Shown one piece after another: positions 60,827 through 64,000 of a stretch of 64,000 nt of DNA (position 1 is its first letter; each line of letters opens with the position of its first letter). Both the position numbers and the translations under genes were made by a program. A model generated the notes under the pieces. That model worked only from the letters and a program-made list of their open reading frames with translations. It had not been told where the DNA came from and made no database searches. Source of the DNA: Nitrosospira multiformis (GTDB taxonomy: Bacteria > Pseudomonadota > Gammaproteobacteria > Burkholderiales > Nitrosomonadaceae); the NCBI GenBank assembly GCA_017306155.1, contig JAFKJB010000005.1:124001-188000 (forward strand), read 5' to 3'.

Positions 60827-63709
60827 ATGCAAGGAAAAACACCTAAGCGCTTTCGTGAAGCCATCGAAAGGGCACACGGGCAAGTCGAAACAGTAATGGG
60901 AATTCTCGATCGCCACTCCAATGAAAGAGACTGGAACCTTGGTCCAGAATTCACAAAAGCATCGGCGGATTTAAAGGCATTGCTTGAAAGAAATGCTGTA
61001 CCGGCAGAATACAAAGTGGCGGTAGTGGGTCGTTTCAAAGTGGGCAAGTCCGCCTTCGTAAACGAGTTACTCGGGCAGCGCCTAGCCGGGGAAGACACAA
61101 ATCCTGAAACTGCAGCTGTAACTACATTCACCCACGGATCGCCAGTCAAGGCGACAGTTCGATTTGTCTCCAAGGCGAACTGGGTAGAGTTAAAGAAACT
61201 ATATGAAAGTAATTCCGCCGATCCAGATGCTCAACGAGTAAAAACATGGTTCGGGCTCGAAGGAAAGGACTCCAAGACGACGCCAGCAGGTGAGCAACAA
61301 CGTTTTGATCTGAAGGAATTGGAACAGCAGTTCGTGCGGGAAAGCGGCTACGCCATTGATATTGTCCTGAACGCTGCGTTAGGGAAGAAAGGGGAGGCCG
61401 ATTTCCGTCGAAAAGTAAAGGAATTCACCACAGGAACAAAGCCGCACCATTGTCTTGTTGAGACCATAGAGGTAATTGCACCATCGGCAATATTGAACGA
61501 GGGTGTCGTCATTATCGACACACCAGGTATCGACGACACCGAGAGGTTTCGCGTTGCCCGCACGGAGAAAGCGGTAGAGAACGTTGATGCGATTCTTTTT
61601 CTGACCAAGTCGGGAGCGTCTTACAGTCAGTCGGAGAAAGACTTCCTACTTTCTTTACTGCGCAAAGGCACTGTCAAGCAATTGATCTTTGTTATTACGC
61701 AGGTGGACCAGACGTACGACCAGCATATGCGGCAGAGCCGAGATCAGGATGAAGACCCTGAATCGATCGCGAAACGAATCGACAGGGAGAAGACTAGAAT
61801 CCTTGCAGAAATCGATGGGACCCTGAATGACTTATCGCGGGACGCCGACGACGCTTCGATGATTCGTTATCGCGAGCAGTTCGCCAATGCCTTGATTGAG
61901 TTCACCTCCGCTGCAAACCACCGAGATGCCCAGCAAGGTGAGACGGTGAAATATCCGTTGGTGGACGGGGATCCAGGAGGTATTAATCGAGTGCAGCGGG
62001 CTCTATTCGAAACACTATCCACGGAATCGCGGTTGGCCGCAACCGCTCGAAGCATCGAGGCCGGGGTCCGCACGATCCTTGACGCTCAACTGCGTCTCTT
62101 GGAGAGCCGCCGCAGTGCAATTAAGCGCTTGAAAAATAGGGAGGTGGCTGAGAAAGGGCTTGCGACCTTTCGCGATCAATTTGGAAAGGCTGGCGAAGAG
62201 TTTTCGAAAGCGGTAGCGGCAGACATCAAATTCCTAACGGCGGCTTTCACCCAGCGAGACAAGTTGGCTACCATGGCGATCGAAAACCTTTCATTGAACG
62301 CAGAAATAGTGCTCGCGGAATATGAGACTAACGACGCTGGGCGACATTGGCGAAGCCGACGTTCAGGCTATTGGGGTTACATGCACGATTTGCAATCGCG
62401 CGTGGCAAACAAAATATTTCCCGCAGTTGCAACCTTGCTTGGCGGCTATACGGATGAATTGAACGGCTATGTAGCCAAGTTCAAAGTACATCTTAGCGCC
62501 CTTTCCTCGGCGAGCACGCGCATTGCGGATGATCTCGATCTGGAGGCAGAGATTTCCTTCGAGCTAGAGGCGAGACTCGAAGGGGCTCTTACTGAAATGC
62601 TTGAGAGCACTCAGTTGCTGATTGAAGGCGAAGAGCAGCAAATTTCGAAGCTGCTGGACGAGTTTGTGACGGAAGACGTAGAAGAACGTATCTCCGCGGC
62701 ACGAGAAAAGGTTTCATCCGTATGGGGGCGTGGCACAACCGGTGGACAAACCAGTGAAGTTCGTCGATTCTACATGGAGGTCAAGTCCATTCTCAGAGAA
62801 GCGCTAAAAGAATATATTGAAGCGCGCCGCAAGGATTTTGTCGAAACGCTCTCAGATGCGGCAAGTGGCCTACCAGATCGTGCATTAAGCGAAGCGCGCG
62901 CAGAATTGACATTGGCACAGGAGAGCATCCGCGCCGCCGCGGAAGCTGCGCTGCACGGACGTAAAGAAGCATTTGAGCGCTTGGCCAAGGAGGTGGAGGA
63001 GTCGATTGTGGTCACGCTCCAAGAGGCTGGAAAGATATTTGCAGATGAAGGGACCCGGTCGGCCGAGGCGATTGATGGCCCGACGACTAGCATCACATCC
63101 TTTGCTACCGCGAGCCCGAGCGCCGCTCCGATTGCGATTGGCGCCATTCCATCAGTGGAGATTGACAGCGAATCAGGATTGGGCATCAAGGCACCATGGG
63201 CTAAGTCTGTGAAGGAAGCAGCAACGCAACTTGTTGCGCGTTTCGTACTGGAGGACGGCGAGAATAAATGGCCTTGGAGAAAAGTATTTGAGGCACGCTT
63301 TGTAGAGGGCAGTGAGAAGGCGTTGGTCGTTGATCCCTATCTTTCAAAACCTCATCAGATGAGGAATCTTCGTGAGTTCATATTGCGAATCTCGGAAACT
63401 GGCACCCTAAAGCAACTATGCATTATCACGGGTTCCGAATTCCAAGATTCGGTTGGAGATGACTCTCGCTTGCGAGAACTGGCGCATCATCTCATGCAGG
63501 AAAATAACATTGATCTGAATTGGGATAGAGACAAGACGAATCACGATCGATTTGCAATTTTTGATACCGGTGCCGTTTTCAAGCTAGGGCGAGGCCTGGA
63601 CATCTATAAGCCCTCGACTGGTCTCGCGAGAAATGATCCTGCTCTGCGAAAGGTCCGAAAATGTGAGATCGACGTGTTTGGCCCGCAAGGCAAATGGGAA
63701 TCGAAATGA
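60827..63709 (+). CDS. Dynamin-like GTPase with C-terminal MITD1-like (PLD-type) domain
   Basis: 960 residues. The GTPase domain of the bacterial dynamin superfamily spans about 60-400: P-loop GRFKVGKS (68-75), switch Thr in ETAAVTTFTHG, DTPG (231-234) followed by IDD, and TQVD (291-294). A long helical stalk-like region follows (about 410-770) with no obvious transmembrane helix. At about 825-957 is a separate domain: ALVVDPYLSKPHQMRNLREFILRI, QLCIITGSE, NHDRFAIFDTGAVFKLGRGLDIYK and the ending VRKCEIDVF. HDR, GRGLD and the final RxCxxxVF-like motif are what I know from the C-terminal domain of human MITD1, a phospholipase-D-like fold that binds membranes. The protein is predicted to act on membranes. 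A stop-start overlap (ATGA) with a very short following frame suggests that a partner gene was lost or truncated. Confidence 0.85.
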   Translation: MQGKTPKRFREAIERAHGQVETVMGILDRHSNERDWNLGPEFTKASADLKALLERNAVPAEYKVAVVGRFKVGKSAFVNELLGQRLAGEDTNPETAAVTTFTHGSPVKATVRFVSKANWVELKKLYESNSADPDAQRVKTWFGLEGKDSKTTPAGEQQRFDLKELEQQFVRESGYAIDIVLNAALGKKGEADFRRKVKEFTTGTKPHHCLVETIEVIAPSAILNEGVVIIDTPGIDDTERFRVARTEKAVENVDAILFLTKSGASYSQSEKDFLLSLLRKGTVKQLIFVITQVDQTYDQHMRQSRDQDEDPESIAKRIDREKTRILAEIDGTLNDLSRDADDASMIRYREQFANALIEFTSAANHRDAQQGETVKYPLVDGDPGGINRVQRALFETLSTESRLAATARSIEAGVRTILDAQLRLLESRRSAIKRLKNREVAEKGLATFRDQFGKAGEEFSKAVAADIKFLTAAFTQRDKLATMAIENLSLNAEIVLAEYETNDAGRHWRSRRSGYWGYMHDLQSRVANKIFPAVATLLGGYTDELNGYVAKFKVHLSALSSASTRIADDLDLEAEISFELEARLEGALTEMLESTQLLIEGEEQQISKLLDEFVTEDVEERISAAREKVSSVWGRGTTGGQTSEVRRFYMEVKSILREALKEYIEARRKDFVETLSDAASGLPDRALSEARAELTLAQESIRAAAEAALHGRKEAFERLAKEVEESIVVTLQEAGKIFADEGTRSAEAIDGPTTSITSFATASPSAAPIAIGAIPSVEIDSESGLGIKAPWAKSVKEAATQLVARFVLEDGENKWPWRKVFEARFVEGSEKALVVDPYLSKPHQMRNLREFILRISETGTLKQLCIITGSEFQDSVGDDSRLRELAHHLMQENNIDLNWDRDKTNHDRFAIFDTGAVFKLGRGLDIYKPSTGLARNDPALRKVRKCEIDVFGPQGKWESK

Positions 63710-63789
63710 TTCATGGAACTGGAGGTTACAAGTCGCCCCTTCTCCGTGAAACATTACTTGGCCTGATGAAGTCATCCACGGGGGCATAG
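63706..63789 (+). CDS. 27-residue frame coupled to the dynamin-like gene, probably truncated
   Basis: ATG overlaps the GTPase stop (ATGA), the usual sign of a second operon gene. It encodes a peptide starting MIHGTGGYKSPLLRETLLGL and stops after 27 residues. A short second start (63792, MSSPISEM-stop) follows. It may be the remains of a partner protein or chance. Confidence 0.3.
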   Translation: MIHGTGGYKSPLLRETLLGLMKSSTGA

Positions 63790-63870
63790 AATGAGTTCGC
63801 CGATTTCGGAAATGTGATGGAAAGTGAATAAGTACACATTCTTCATGAACTCATCACTAATACACTTTTC

Positions 63871-64000
63871 ATGGTTAAGTCTGTTTCAAGTCCCGTTAAG
63901 AACTGTGCGCAGGGCGGGGAACAGGGGTTTGATGCGCTGATGAACATCAAGGCAGTCCACAAGTTCGATATGCCCATGTCCTTTAATAGTATCCGTTTTT
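63871..64000 (+). CDS. Partial open frame at the right edge
   Basis: An ATG at 63871 opens a frame that stays open to the end of the window (43 codons, starting MVKSVSSPVKNCAQGGEQGF and continuing DALMNIKAVHKFDMPMSFNSIRF). There is no convincing ribosome site and no recognised family. It is listed because it is cut by the window end. Confidence 0.25.
   Translation, partial: MVKSVSSPVKNCAQGGEQGFDALMNIKAVHKFDMPMSFNSIRF

Noticed and set aside
48256-64000. CRISPR array or insertion sequence in the island
   Set aside because: No regularly spaced repeats and no transposase with terminal inverted repeats could be found; the only recombinases are the integrase and the dead resolvase.
48618-64000. 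Right attachment site (copy of the ssrA 3' end) inside the window
   Set aside because: I searched by eye for the sequence at 48590-48617 and saw no second copy, so the right boundary lies outside the window.

Overview
The window reads as a chromosomal segment of a betaproteobacterium, most likely a Nitrosospira-like ammonia oxidiser. This placement is an inference: the tmRNA tag is ANDENYALAA, the gene neighbourhoods (uvrA / MFS / ssb; gyrA-serC-pheA-hisC-tyrA; mtaD-ubiG-gph) are typical of betaproteobacteria, and the moderately high G+C fits. No ammonia-oxidation gene lies in the window, so the genus is not proven.

Layout. 1-2642: an outer-membrane porin-like gene (5' end outside the window), a Sco1/SenC copper chaperone and a coupled secreted protein. 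2748-7060 (minus): a NUDIX ADP-ribose pyrophosphatase, the PhoR/PhoB phosphate two-component system and a glycerate kinase. 7093-13262: uvrA with a probable SOS box, a YajR-like MFS exporter, ssb, a ComEA-like protein and cysM. 13326-16113: a YdbH-YnbE-YdbL-type envelope lipid-homeostasis operon. 16171-19223: a DEDDy exonuclease, rlmD and a Bax-inhibitor-1 protein. 19357-21127: a tRNA-Ser(UGA) locus with a broken tRNA half, a decayed higBA, an intact higBA and a coupled WGR-like gene. 21379-29683: a BON lipoprotein, a NYN/OST-HTH protein, and a minus-strand polysaccharide operon (Wzt-type ABC ATPase, PIG-L-like deacetylase, glycosyltransferase-methyltransferase fusion, Gfo/Idh dehydrogenase, DegT aminotransferase). 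29876-34456: an unlinked lpxA, relics of a toxin-antitoxin pair, a PEP-CTERM metalloprotease, a GAF/HD-GYP c-di-GMP phosphodiesterase and an encapsulated-ferritin-like protein. 34477-43982 (minus): an amino-acid block transcribed gyrA-serC-serA-pheA-hisC-aroF-tyrA. 44133-47869: an OmpA-family protein, then mtaD-like, ubiG and gph.

48256-64000 is an accessory island beginning exactly at the 3' end of ssrA (tmRNA). Its left part (48781-55690) has the layout of a Gram-negative phage-inducible chromosomal island or phage satellite: tyrosine integrase, AlpA-type regulator, Toprim + DUF927 primase-helicase and small terminase, with no large terminase and no structural genes. Its right part carries cargo: a DUF1353 protein, a standalone HNH endonuclease, unknown proteins, a RelE/ParE toxin-antitoxin pair, a thoroughly decayed serine resolvase, and a 960-residue dynamin-like GTPase. 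The C-terminus of that GTPase resembles the phospholipase-D-like, membrane-binding C-terminal domain of eukaryotic MITD1. This last protein, possibly the first gene of a coupled unit and sitting in a mobile satellite island, is the best candidate for an undescribed membrane-acting (perhaps anti-phage) system. The right end of the island is not in the window.
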